64,000 nt of DNA, taken from the NCBI RefSeq assembly GCF_018390555.1, contig NZ_JAHBGB010000041.1, forward strand, positions 186,001-250,000, in the 5' to 3' direction. Each line of letters starts with the position of its first letter. Positions within the stretch are counted from its first letter, which is position 1. Positions 9,497 to 17,606 of the stretch are shown here, one piece after another. A model generated the notes under the pieces. The model had not been told where the DNA came from. It did not search any database and saw only the letters and a program-made list of their open reading frames with translations. A program made the translations under genes and the position numbers. This stretch comes from Ancylobacter oerskovii. GTDB lineage: Bacteria > Pseudomonadota > Alphaproteobacteria > Rhizobiales > Xanthobacteraceae.

Positions 9497-9748
9497 CCTG
9501 CTTCCTCCCGGAATCTTGTCTGCACCGTTTTTGAAGATCATCGCCAGAGTGTCAGGCCCGCCGGACCCGGAGCCGGCCGGGGCATGACGGAAACGCAGGC
9601 CGCGCCATCCCGGCGGCCGCTCCGCAGGCGGTTCGCCGCCGGCGCATCCGCCGACATGCTTTCCGCTCGCTTTCCATCCATACCCATGCCTTCACGTCCC
9701 AGATCGTCGACATGTCCCGTCGGCGAACCGCCGAGGCGGTCCGCCGCT

Positions 9749-10471
9749 CTAGTCAAGGTTCACGTGGCTCTCGACATGCCTCGCCAGCCGGAGCGTGTGG
9801 TCTCGGACCAAACGCTCGGCGCGGTCTGCGTCCCGCGCCTCGATTGCCTGGATGATTTCGAGATGATCGGACGCCGAACGTTGCGCCCGGTCCATCTCGA
9901 AGATCGTGCGGTGACGGATGGCCCGAACGTGGAAGAACAGGTTGTCCGTCATCGCCGCGAGTAGAGAGGAGCCGCTCAGCCGGATCAGCGCCTGGTGGAA
10001 CGCGATATTCGCGGTCGAATATTCGTCGCACCGCTCGCGCTCGATCCGGTTCAGGTCGAACTCCTTGAAAAAGGCCCTCAATTCGGCGATCGCCTCGTCG
10101 CTCGCGCGGGAGGTTGCGAGGCGAGCCGCCATGCTCTCCAGCGCCGCCCAGGCCTCGATCATCTCGATGATCTCGGCCTTGGTGCGGCGCACCACCAGAA
10201 TGCCTCGCCTCGGCACGGCCCTGAGCAGGCCTTCCTGCTCCAGCATCGCCACCGCCTCGCGGATCGGCGTGCGGCTTGCGCCAAGGCGCTCGGAAATGTC
10301 TCGCTCGTCGAGCAGCATCGGCTCGTCCGAGCCGTAGATGTTCATGTTGGTGATGGCTTCCTTCAGAGCGGCATAGGCCCTGCTCTTGAAGCTCTCCTTC
10401 GCCGGCAGACGCTCAATGGCGAGGCCATTGTCGCCGTTCTGCCACCTCTTGTTCAAAGCTGCCTTACTCAC
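9749..10471 (-). CDS. GntR-family regulator (FCD subfamily), copy 1
   Basis: A 240-residue regulator with an N-terminal winged helix (about 30-100; LDERDISERLGASRTPIREAV) and a C-terminal all-helical FCD ligand domain whose metal-site residues lie in the region containing ANIAFHQALIRLS and HLEIIQAIEARDADRAERLVRDH. FCD proteins commonly bind small carboxylates. It lies directly upstream of oxc on the same strand and is paralogous to the GntR gene at 10955-11770. A perfect ATTTGG-N4-CCAAAT dyad lies about 45 bases before its start, suggesting autoregulation. Oxalate, formate or a CoA ester is a plausible effector (inference). Confidence 0.93.
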   Translation of the reverse strand: MSKAALNKRWQNGDNGLAIERLPAKESFKSRAYAALKEAITNMNIYGSDEPMLLDERDISERLGASRTPIREAVAMLEQEGLLRAVPRRGILVVRRTKAEIIEMIEAWAALESMAARLATSRASDEAIAELRAFFKEFDLNRIERERCDEYSTANIAFHQALIRLSGSSLLAAMTDNLFFHVRAIRHRTIFEMDRAQRSASDHLEIIQAIEARDADRAERLVRDHTLRLARHVESHVNLD

Positions 10472-10954
10472 GAAAAAATCCTCACCGGGACGAGCCCGCC
10501 GCGGATTTCTTCGAAATTTGGCATACCAAATACCAGCATGTCAATCGGCGATCCCGGTGTCCGCGGAGACCGCGGCGTTTCTCGTCCCAAAGCCATTATC
10601 GTTGATGGATCAGCCTTCTATGAGGCTTTGGCATCCAGCGTTCCATCATTGCGTATGCAATATACCACGACGGAAGTCGCATGGCGAGAGCGGCTGAACA
10701 CTTTGCCGTCCCGAGGGGCAAAATGTTCCTCCCGACACGGGCGGCAGGCCGGAAACGATGCGGTTGCTGGATTTTCGGATCGTCGAGGTGCCCGGCGCGC
10801 GGGCCGGGGCGGCCGGGGCGGCGGCTTCACGAAGCCGAGAGCGTACCCGGCGTAAGCTCCTGTCCCAGCGGCAGATTCGCCTCCGCGGACGCGTCCTGGC
10901 GGGCCGGCGGCGGTGTGGCGATCCGGCCGGCAGGGGAGGGGCGGTGGCGACGGG
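10472..10954. promoter_or_regulatory. Gap between the two gntR genes with GntR-type half-sites
   Basis: This 483-base gap has no convincing gene. Near copy 1 it holds the ATTTGG-CATA-CCAAAT dyad, and at 10651-10668 the irregular GCGTATGCAATATACCAC. The remainder, toward copy 2, is GC-rich and I see nothing specific in it. Confidence 0.6.
10516..10531. promoter_or_regulatory. FCD-GntR-type operator upstream of gntR copy 1
   Basis: ATTTGG-CATA-CCAAAT is a perfect 6-4-6 dyad. It contains the TGGTATGCCA-like core (read on the minus strand) typical of FCD/VanR-type GntR proteins. It lies 45-60 bases upstream of the ATG at 10471. Which of the two GntR proteins binds it is unknown. Confidence 0.65.
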
Positions 10955-11770
10955 TCAGGTCAGGAACTTGCCGTGCTTTTCCACATGGGCCGCCAGCCCG
11001 AGGGTGTGCTCGCGCACCAGCCGTTCCGCCAGGTCGGCGTCGCGGGCGACCAGCGCGGCGATGATCGCCTGGTGCTCCTGCAGCGAGCGCTCGGCCCGAT
11101 TCTCCTGGCGCATCGACACCGCGCGGATGCCGCGGATGTGGATGAACAGATTCGCTGTCATCTCGCCGATCATCTCGCAGCCCGACAGCCGGATGACGGT
11201 CTGGTGGAAGCGGATATTGGCGTCGGAATACTCGTTCATATGGTCGGCCGGCGCCTCGGCTTCGAAGTCGTGGAACACGTCGCGCAGCTCGGCGAGGTCG
11301 CGGTCGCTCGCGCGGACCGCCGCCAGCCGCGCCGCCATGCTCTCCAGCGCCGCCCAGACGATGATCATGTCGATGATCTCGCGCTTGGACTTGCGCACCA
11401 CGAAGATGCCCCGGCGCGGCACCGAGCGCACGAAGCCCTCCTGCTCCAGCACGGTGAGCGCCTCGCGGATGGGCGTGCGACTGACCCCGAGGTCCTGCGA
11501 CAGCTGCCGCTCGTCGAGCCGGATCTCGTTGTCCTGCCCGTACAGGTCCATCTCGGTGATCGCCTTCTTGATGGCGTCATAGGCGAGGGCGCGCAGGCTG
11601 GTATTGGCGGCGAGGGGCGCGATGTTCAGGCGTGCTTGTGTCTCGGCGGCTTCCACGGCGGCTTCCTCGTCCTCGTTTATGCGTCCGCCCCTGACAGGGC
11701 GGGGCGGCATCGGTGTCGAGACCGCTGCCGGGCGCGCGAATCCTCCAGAAAGGCGGTCGCGCTGGATCAT
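10955..11770 (-). CDS. GntR-family regulator (FCD subfamily), copy 2
   Basis: A 271-residue frame with winged helix (LDERQLSQDLGVSRTPIREAL) and C-terminal FCD domain (ANIRFHQTVIRLS, HQAIIAALVARDADLAERLVREH), clearly paralogous to the copy at 9749-10471. The first about 45 residues are low-complexity and poorly conserved. A GGTATAC core (11772-11778) sits two bases before the first ATG, leaving no room for a ribosome binding site, so the ATG at 11710 (251 residues) may be the real start. It is divergent from oxlT copy 1, so it probably controls that transporter and itself. Confidence 0.9.
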   Translation of the reverse strand: MIQRDRLSGGFARPAAVSTPMPPRPVRGGRINEDEEAAVEAAETQARLNIAPLAANTSLRALAYDAIKKAITEMDLYGQDNEIRLDERQLSQDLGVSRTPIREALTVLEQEGFVRSVPRRGIFVVRKSKREIIDMIIVWAALESMAARLAAVRASDRDLAELRDVFHDFEAEAPADHMNEYSDANIRFHQTVIRLSGCEMIGEMTANLFIHIRGIRAVSMRQENRAERSLQEHQAIIAALVARDADLAERLVREHTLGLAAHVEKHGKFLT

Positions 11771-11884
11771 CGTATACCACAGACCAGGGATGCAATCCTC
11801 ACTTCGGCCGTGCGCAGGGAAGGAGAGGGCGGCCGCGCGTTCAGCGGCCCTAAAGTTGACGTTAAGTAATTACGTTAGGGAAAG

Positions 11885-11897
11885 TGACGTTGCGTCA
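11885..11897. promoter_or_regulatory. TGACG-N3-CGTCA dyad, distal copy
   Basis: TGACG-TTG-CGTCA is a perfect 5-3-5 inverted repeat upstream of oxlT copy 1. The identical dyad with a different spacer recurs exactly 100 bases downstream. The binding protein is unknown. Confidence 0.55.
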
Positions 11898-11924
11898 TTC
11901 CCCAGAGAATTTTTTCTGCATTGC

Positions 11925-11949
11925 TGGTATGCAAAATTTTGCATAACCA
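11925..11949. promoter_or_regulatory. GntR-type palindrome upstream of oxlT copy 1
   Basis: ATGCAAAATTTTGCAT (11929-11944) is a perfect 16-base palindrome. It is flanked by TGGT on the left and by AACCA on the right, with one extra base, giving outer TGGTATGC half-sites. This matches the style of the operator upstream of gntR copy 1, so it is a likely control site for oxalate-responsive GntR repression or activation. Confidence 0.65.
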
Positions 11950-11984
11950 AAAATTCGTAGTATACGTGCTTCCGATCCGTCATC

Positions 11985-11997
11985 TGACGTGGCGTCA
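11985..11997. promoter_or_regulatory. TGACG-N3-CGTCA dyad, proximal copy
   Basis: TGACG-TGG-CGTCA is the second copy of the dyad, 82-94 bases upstream of the oxlT start codon. A further half-site (ACGTCAT) occurs just inside the gene. Confidence 0.55.
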
Positions 11998-12078
11998 AAC
12001 GCCCTGACAATACGGAAGCAACCAATAACAAGACGGTGTTCAGCCGAGGCATTACGTTTGGAAACGTTCGAGGAAGCC

Positions 12079-13377
12079 ATGACAACTCCCGTTACGTCAT
12101 CTTTGAGTAAGACGCGCTGGCTGCAGCTCGTGTTCGGCGTGATCTGCATGTGCATGATCGCCAACATGCAGTACGGCTGGACGTTCTTCGTGAACCCGAT
12201 CCAGGAGCGTCACGGCTGGGATCGGGCCGCCATCCAGGTGGCCTTCTCCATCTTCATCGTCACCGAGACCTGGCTGGTGCCGGTCGAAGGCTGGTTCGTG
12301 GACAAGTACGGCCCGCGCGTCGTGGTGCTGTTCGGCGGCATCATGTGCGGCCTCGCCTGGGTCATTAACGCCTATGCGGTCACGCTGACCATGCTCTATC
12401 TCGGTGCGGCCGTGGGCGGCATCGGCGCCGGCGCGGTCTACGGCACCTGCGTCGGCAACTCGCTGAAGTGGTTCCCGGATCGTCGCGGCCTCGCCGCCGG
12501 CATCACCGCCGCCGGCTTCGGCGCCGGCTCGGCGCTGACCGTCATCCCGATCCAGAACATGATCAAGAATCAGGGCTATGAGGCGGCGTTCCTCTATTTC
12601 GGCATCGGCCAGGGCATCGTCATCACCGTGCTCGCCCTGTTCCTGATGGCGCCGAAGAAGGAGCAGATCGCTGCCTTCGCCGTGAACGTCGCCTCCAAGG
12701 TCGCCCAGACCGCCCGCGACTTCTCGCCCAAGGAGATGCTCTCCACCCCGCTGTTCTGGGTGATGTACGCAATGTTCGTCATGATGGCCGCCGGCGGCCT
12801 GATGGCGACCGCCCAGCTCGGCCCGATCGCCAAGGACTTCGGCATCGCTGACATCCCGGTCAGCCTGATCGGCATCACCCTGCCGGCGCTCACCTTCGCC
12901 GCCGCCATCGACCGCGTGCTGAACGGCCTGACCCGTCCGTTCTTCGGCTGGGTGTCGGACCATATCGGCCGCGAGAACACCATGTTCCTCGCCTTCGCCA
13001 TCGAGGGCGTCGGCATCTACGCTCTGTCGGTGTTCGGCTCCAACCCGGTGCTGTTCGTGATCCTGACCGGCCTCGTCTTCTTCGCCTGGGGCGAGATCTA
13101 CTCGCTGTTCCCGGCGATGTGCGGCGACGCCTTCGGCACCAAGTTCGCCACCACCAATGCCGGCCTGCTCTACACCGCCAAGGGTACCGCCGCGCTGATC
13201 GTGCCGTTCACCAGCATCCTGACCACGGTGACCGGCAGCTGGCACGCGGTGTTCGTGACCGCCGCCGCGCTGAACATCATCGCCGCCATCATGGCGCTGG
13301 TGATCCTCAAGCCGCTGCGCCGCTCGCATGCCGAGGCGGCCAAGGCCGCCAAGCTGGGGGCCGTCGCCGCGGAGTGA
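12079..13377 (+). CDS. oxlT: Oxalate/formate antiporter (MFS, OxlT family), copy 1
   Basis: A 432-residue inner-membrane transporter with about 12 helices. The MFS loop motif appears as VDKYGPRVVV and again as VSDHIGRENTM. The family exchanges oxalate for formate across the membrane, so it would supply Oxc and Frc. Arg279 (AIDRVLNGLTRPFFGW) and Lys368 (YTAKGTAA) in the later helices are candidates for the two basic substrate-site residues known in Oxalobacter OxlT. The ATG at 12079 follows GAGGAAG; the upstream frame extension runs through operator sequence. A strong terminator follows at 13411. A paralogue lies next on the same strand. Confidence 0.94.
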   Translation: MTTPVTSSLSKTRWLQLVFGVICMCMIANMQYGWTFFVNPIQERHGWDRAAIQVAFSIFIVTETWLVPVEGWFVDKYGPRVVVLFGGIMCGLAWVINAYAVTLTMLYLGAAVGGIGAGAVYGTCVGNSLKWFPDRRGLAAGITAAGFGAGSALTVIPIQNMIKNQGYEAAFLYFGIGQGIVITVLALFLMAPKKEQIAAFAVNVASKVAQTARDFSPKEMLSTPLFWVMYAMFVMMAAGGLMATAQLGPIAKDFGIADIPVSLIGITLPALTFAAAIDRVLNGLTRPFFGWVSDHIGRENTMFLAFAIEGVGIYALSVFGSNPVLFVILTGLVFFAWGEIYSLFPAMCGDAFGTKFATTNAGLLYTAKGTAALIVPFTSILTTVTGSWHAVFVTAAALNIIAAIMALVILKPLRRSHAEAAKAAKLGAVAAE

Positions 13378-13410
13378 TCCGCTGCCGCCGATCCTTTCTC
13401 CTTCCTGCCA

Positions 13411-13441
13411 GGGCGCACCGCGAGGTGCGCCCTTTTTGTTT
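13411..13441 (+). terminator. Rho-independent terminator of oxlT copy 1
   Basis: GGGCGCACC (13411-13419) and GGTGCGCCC (13424-13432) form a perfect 9-base stem with a 4-base loop, followed by TTTTTGTTT. It lies 34 bases after the stop codon. Confidence 0.93.
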
Positions 13442-14252
13442 GTGCTGTCGACGTCGCTCTCGGGAATGATTCCAAGTTGACGATAGGGAAATTTTCGAAC
13501 GCCTCGCCGTCAGATATGGATTTCCTATAAGGATAATTACGTTGAGTTTAGGTTCTTGTTTGATATCTATAAATCTATCTGACCTAAAGTGAGCGACATT
13601 AATTGTAATTATATTTGAGTACAATTCGCATATATCAAAATTTATGTCATGACATTTGAATCTAATATCAAGTGTATATGAAGATATACATACATTATCG
13701 TCTGGTTCATACGTGCGACATAAGTGTGAAAAGGAGATTGGCATACATAATATTGTGGATTAGGATATGCCTCCAATCGGGCGTGTCCGATACCTTGCGT
13801 AAGCCCGTGGCGAGTGCGCCCGGCTGCCCTGGCAGGGGCGCGATCGAAGATCATTCGCCGCGAGGCGATGCCGCGGGAGGAGCGAAGAGCCCGCTCGCGG
13901 CCAAGCAGAAGAGCCGGCGCCCGTTGTCGAGACGGAGCGACCGCAAAAGCCGGTCAACGGCGAGTTGGTTTGGGAGAGGAGAACGTCCGATGGGCATGTT
14001 CACGGCAATGGAGCCCCACGGTTCGGTGCCGACCGCGCGTCGTCGCTCGTCGCGCAGGTAAGGCAGGCTTCTCTCCGACATCTCGTCTCATCCTGAAATG
14101 CATCGGTGCCCGACGGTCGCCGCCCTTTCCCGGGCGTGCGTGCCCGGCGGACAGAGGTTCAGCTCGTCGTCCCGGCCGTCCGGGGCGTCCAAAAACACAA
14201 AGCCGGCGCCTGCCGGCACCCGAAGCGGAAGAAATCGTTCAAGGAGAATTTG
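13442..14252. other. Long AT-rich leader/intergenic region before oxlT copy 2
   Basis: These 811 bases contain no gene I can support. About 13460-13780 is strikingly AT-rich in a GC-rich genome. It repeats GTTGACG (13476) and the exact 10-mer TAATTACGTT (13535-13544) found upstream of oxlT copy 1. It also holds the dyads ATGTCATGACAT (13644-13655) and TGTATAT-GAAG-ATATACA (13673-13690). The rest is GC-rich and open in several frames without coding character. It could be an extended control region, an unannotated small RNA, or a decayed insertion. Confidence 0.6.
13644..13690. promoter_or_regulatory. Two dyads in the AT-rich region upstream of oxlT copy 2
   Basis: ATGTCATGACAT is a perfect 12-base palindrome, and TGTATAT-GAAG-ATATACA is a perfect 7-4-7 inverted repeat. 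The second could be a GntR-type site by its TATAC half-sites, but it lies over 550 bases from the oxlT start. Confidence 0.4.
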
Positions 14253-15569
14253 ATGGCTACCCCAACCACTGCGGCCCTCGGGCCGGGTCAGGATTTTTCC
14301 GAAGGCAGGCGCTGGCTCCAGCTGATCGTCGGCATCGTCTGCATGGTGGCGACCGCCAACATCCAGTACGCCTGGACCCTGTTCGTTCCCGAAATCCAGA
14401 AGACCTTCGGCTGGGAACGCGCCTCGATCCAGATCGCCTTCACCATCTTCGTGCTGGTGCAGACCTGGCTGGCGCCGATCGAAGGCTACTTCATCGACAA
14501 GTTCGGCCCGCGCGTGATGGTCGCCTTCGGCGCGATCATGATCGGCACCGCCTGGGTGCTCAACTCGCAGGCGGTTAGCCTGACCGGCTTCTATGTCGGC
14601 GCGGCGGTCGGCGGCATCGGTGTGGGCTGCATCTACGCCACCTGCATCAACAACGCGCTGAAGTGGTTCCCGGATCGCCGCGGTCTCGCGGTCGGCCTCA
14701 CGGCGGGCGGCTTCGGCGCCGGCTCGGCCGCCACCATCCTGCCGATCGCCTCGATGATCGAGAGCGCCGGCTTCCAGGAAACCTTCTTCTTCTTCGGCCT
14801 GCTGCAGGGCGGTCTCGCCTTCGTCGCGGCCTGGTTCCTCCAGTCGCCGAAGGCCGGCCAGGTCAAGGCGTCCGAGAAGCTGTCCCAGAGCCGTCGCGAC
14901 TACACGCTGAAGGAAGCGCTGAACACCAAGCTGTTCTGGCTGATGCTCCTCATGTTCACCTGCGTCGTCACCGGCGGCATGATGGCGGTGGCCCAGCTCG
15001 GCGTCATCGCGCAGGACCTCGGCGTGAAGGAGTTCAAGGTCAACCTGTACTTCTTCACCATGGCCGCCCTGCCGCTCGCCCTGATGCTCGACCGCATCAT
15101 GAACGGCATCTCGCGTCCGCTGTTCGGCTGGATCTCCGACCATATCGGCCGTGAGAAGACCATGGTGATCGCCTTCTCCCTCGAAGGCATCGGCATCATC
15201 GCGCTCGGCTATTTCGGCCACAATCCGTGGGCGTTCCTGATCCTGTCCGGCGTGGTGTTCCTGGCCTGGGGCGAAGTCTACTCCCTGTTCTCGGCGCTGG
15301 CCGGCGACGCCTTCGGCACCAAGCACATCGGCAAGATCTACGGCGTGCTCTATTGCGCCAAGGGCATCGGCGCCCTGTTCGTGCCGATCGGCAACATCCT
15401 GATGGAAGCCACCGGCACCTGGTCGAGCGTGCTCTACACCGTGGCCGCCATGGACCTGTTCGCCGCCTTCCTCGCGGTGACCCTGCTGCCGAAGACGCTG
15501 GCGAACCACGTCGCCAAGTCCACCACCGGTCCGGTGGTGACCTCGGGCACCGCGTCGGCGCACGCCTGA
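14253..15569 (+). CDS. oxlT: Oxalate/formate antiporter (MFS, OxlT family), copy 2
   Basis: A 438-residue, about 12-helix MFS carrier paralogous to the copy at 12079-13377 (shared LKWFPDRRGLA, FGAGSA, RPLFGWISDHIGRE, FAWGE/LAWGE, GDAFGTK). Arg281 and Lys370 match the basic pair of copy 1. The ATG at 14253 follows AAGGAGAA. The pair may differ in affinity or direction (oxalate uptake against formate exchange), or in when they are expressed, because their upstream regions differ. A terminator follows at 15628. Confidence 0.94.
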   Translation: MATPTTAALGPGQDFSEGRRWLQLIVGIVCMVATANIQYAWTLFVPEIQKTFGWERASIQIAFTIFVLVQTWLAPIEGYFIDKFGPRVMVAFGAIMIGTAWVLNSQAVSLTGFYVGAAVGGIGVGCIYATCINNALKWFPDRRGLAVGLTAGGFGAGSAATILPIASMIESAGFQETFFFFGLLQGGLAFVAAWFLQSPKAGQVKASEKLSQSRRDYTLKEALNTKLFWLMLLMFTCVVTGGMMAVAQLGVIAQDLGVKEFKVNLYFFTMAALPLALMLDRIMNGISRPLFGWISDHIGREKTMVIAFSLEGIGIIALGYFGHNPWAFLILSGVVFLAWGEVYSLFSALAGDAFGTKHIGKIYGVLYCAKGIGALFVPIGNILMEATGTWSSVLYTVAAMDLFAAFLAVTLLPKTLANHVAKSTTGPVVTSGTASAHA

Positions 15570-15627
15570 TCCTAACTCCGGCGCGGGAGCGCCTCGGCAA
15601 TCCCGCGCCGCCTACCACGCGACGGCA

Positions 15628-15656
15628 GGGCCTCCTTCGGGAGGCCCTTTTCGTTT
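15628..15656 (+). terminator. Rho-independent terminator of oxlT copy 2
   Basis: GGGCCTCC (15628-15635) and GGAGGCCC (15640-15647) enclose a TTCG loop and are followed by TTTTCGTTT. It lies in the convergent gap with the NUDIX gene and closes the oxalate island. Confidence 0.92.
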
Positions 15657-15665
15657 GCGGGCGTC

Positions 15666-16097
15666 TCAGCCCGCCGGCGGCAGGCGGAGGGCACGCCGGG
15701 CGATGACCTCGACCTTGTCGCTGGCGGCGCGACCCATCGCCATCACGTCGGCAAGGCTGAACCAGCCGGTCTCCAGCGCGTCGTCGGCGGCTTCGCCTTC
15801 GCCGGACTGCCAGCGACAGCCGACCGCGATCATCGCGAAATGGTGCGCGAGGGCACCCGCTGCGTCGTCCTCGATGAAATCGAGCACGTCGATGAGTTCC
15901 GGCGAATCGGCCGCGATGCCGGTTTCCTCCATGAGCTCGCGCAGCGCCGCCTCGCGGAACGGCTCGCCCCATTCGATACGCCCGCCCGGATAGCCCCAGC
16001 GGCCCTGGTCGGGCGGATTGGCGCGGCGCACAAGGAGGATTTTCTCGTCGCGGACGACGACGGCGAGCACGGCGGCCACGGGGCGGACGGTCGTCAC
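15666..16097 (-). CDS. NUDIX hydrolase
   Basis: A 143-residue pyrophosphohydrolase. The full NUDIX box is present at about residues 39-61: GGRIEWGEPFREAALREL followed by MEETGI, with the REUXEEXGU core that binds Mg2+. The N-terminus (AAVLAVVVRDEKILLVRRAN) is typical of ADP-ribose/NADH pyrophosphatase-like and housecleaning members. Substrate cannot be deduced. It is convergent with oxlT copy 2 and divergent from the transglycosylase. Confidence 0.92.
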   Translation of the reverse strand: MTTVRPVAAVLAVVVRDEKILLVRRANPPDQGRWGYPGGRIEWGEPFREAALRELMEETGIAADSPELIDVLDFIEDDAAGALAHHFAMIAVGCRWQSGEGEAADDALETGWFSLADVMAMGRAASDKVEVIARRALRLPPAG

Positions 16098-16340
16098 GAT
16101 GAAGCCTCACCTCCGGTGGGAGCGGTCCATCCCTTCTCCGACGGCGTCCCTGCCGGGTCAACCGCCGTGCCGGCTCCGCATGCCTGCCCGTGCCATGCCT
16201 CGGATGCGGCTCGGTCGGGGGAAGGCGAGGGATGCTGTCAATGACGGGGCGCGCATGTATGTTGCCTCGCCGCGCCGCCGCTGCCCCCTGCTGATTTCCG
16301 ATTCGTCCTTGCACCGTCCGCCCGCACCGAAGAGGCTTCC

Positions 16341-17585
16341 ATGCGTCGCTCCGCCCATCCGCGCCGTCCGTCGAACCGTCTTTCCGCCGCCCTGCTCGCG
16401 ACGGCACTCGCGGCGTTTCCCGGCGCGGCCTTCGCGCAGGCCAGTTGCGGCAATAACGGCGCGGGTTTCGACCAGTGGCTGGCCGGCTTCAGGCAGCAGG
16501 CGGTGGCGCAAGGCGTCTCGCCGCGTACGGTGGCGGCGGCGCTGAACGGCATCACCTACGACGCCAACATCGTCGGCACCGATCGTGGGCAGAAGGTGTT
16601 CGCGCAGAGCTTCTTCCAGTTCTCCGATCGCATGGTCGCCAATTATCGCATCCAGCAGGGGCGGGCGCTGATCCAGAAGAATCAGGCGCTGTTCAACCGC
16701 ATCGAGCAGCAATTCGGGGTGCCGGGCGCGGTGCTGGTGGCGTTCTGGGGGCTGGAGACCGATTTCGGCGCCTTCATGGGAGACAAGCCGAGCCTGCGCT
16801 CCATCGCGACGCTGGCCTGGGACTGCCGGCGCGCCGACATGTTCCGCACCCAGCTGCTCTCGGCGCTCAAGATCATCGACCGTGGCGATCTGACGCCGCA
16901 GACCATGCGCGGCCCCTGGGCGGGCGAGCTCGGGCAGTTCCAGTTCCTGCCCGACCATTATTTCAACTATGGCGTGGATTTCGACGGCGACGGCCGGGTC
17001 GACCTGATCCGCTCGACGCCGGACGCGCTGGCTTCGGCGGCGAACTACATCAAGTCGCTGGGCTGGCAGCGTGGCCAGCCCTGGCTGGAGGAGGTGCGCG
17101 TGCCCTCCAACCTGCCGTGGGAGCAGACCGACCTGTCGACCAAGCTGTCGCGGGCGCAATGGGCGCGCTTCGGCGTCACGCGGGCGAATGGCTCGGCGCT
17201 GCCGTCGGACAACCTTCAGGCCTCGGTGCTGCTGCCGATGGGGCGGCTGGGGCCGGCCTTCCTCGCCTATCCCAATTTCGACGTCTTCACCGAGTGGAAC
17301 AACTCGCTCACCTACGCCACCTCGGCCGCCTATCTCGCCACCCGCGTCGCCGGCGCGCCGGCCTTCAATCGCGGGCAGGGCAAGGCTATACCGGTGCTGT
17401 CGCAGGGCCAGATTGTGGAGCTGCAGCGGCTGCTCAATGCGCGCGGCCATCATGTCGGACGGGTCGACGGCATCGTCGGCGCCTCGACGCGGCAGGCGGT
17501 GAAGGTGGAGCAGCAGCGGCTCGGCCTGCCGGCCGATGCCTATCCGACGCCGGAACTGCTCGGGGCGCTGAAGGCGGGGCGCTGA
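16341..17585 (+). CDS. Lytic murein transglycosylase (MltB/SLT-2 type) with peptidoglycan-binding domain
   Basis: This 414-residue enzyme cleaves the glycan strand of peptidoglycan to 1,6-anhydro products. A signal peptide ends near residue 34 (AAFPGAAFAQA); it has no lipobox, so it is soluble periplasmic. The catalytic domain carries Glu139 in WGLETDFG, and GPWAGELGQFQFLPDHY, typical of MltB. A C-terminal PG_binding_1 domain (about 350-410) contains IVELQRLLNARGHHVGRVDG. It stands alone between a NUDIX gene and a convergent cation exporter. Confidence 0.94.
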   Translation: MRRSAHPRRPSNRLSAALLATALAAFPGAAFAQASCGNNGAGFDQWLAGFRQQAVAQGVSPRTVAAALNGITYDANIVGTDRGQKVFAQSFFQFSDRMVANYRIQQGRALIQKNQALFNRIEQQFGVPGAVLVAFWGLETDFGAFMGDKPSLRSIATLAWDCRRADMFRTQLLSALKIIDRGDLTPQTMRGPWAGELGQFQFLPDHYFNYGVDFDGDGRVDLIRSTPDALASAANYIKSLGWQRGQPWLEEVRVPSNLPWEQTDLSTKLSRAQWARFGVTRANGSALPSDNLQASVLLPMGRLGPAFLAYPNFDVFTEWNNSLTYATSAAYLATRVAGAPAFNRGQGKAIPVLSQGQIVELQRLLNARGHHVGRVDGIVGASTRQAVKVEQQRLGLPADAYPTPELLGALKAGR

Positions 17586-17606
17586 GCAGGGGCAGGGGAG
17601 GCCGGG

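Larger units (their letters stand above)
11771..12078. promoter_or_regulatory. Divergent gntR / oxlT control region
   Basis: This 308-base gap is AT-rich compared with the genes on both sides. It contains GTTGACG (11855), TAATTACGTT (11867-11876), two TGACG-N3-CGTCA dyads exactly 100 bases apart, a long GntR-type palindrome, and GTATAC (11960-11965). No small gene is visible in it. Confidence 0.75.

Noticed and set aside
7730-9964. 744-codon plus-strand open frame opposite oxc
   Set aside because: It is antisense to a clear ThDP enzyme, with low-complexity Asp/Gly/His/Arg composition typical of shadow frames.
13740-13770. Sigma-54 promoter suggested by TTGGCATACATAATATTG
   Set aside because: The gap between the TGGCA and TTG elements is about 8 bases instead of the required 5-6, and no activator site is evident.
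13673-13780. Possible tRNA or riboswitch in the AT-rich region
   Set aside because: No T-loop GTTCRA, no anticodon-arm arrangement and no known riboswitch core could be traced.
13672-14061. 129-codon plus-strand open frame in the AT-rich tract
   Set aside because: It runs from AT-rich into GC-rich sequence with an abrupt composition change. It has no ribosome binding site and no domain, so it is more likely chance.
12097-15563. Long minus-strand open frames opposite both oxlT genes
   Set aside because: They are His/Glu/Asp-rich mirror frames of membrane-protein codons. The plus-strand MFS proteins are unambiguous.
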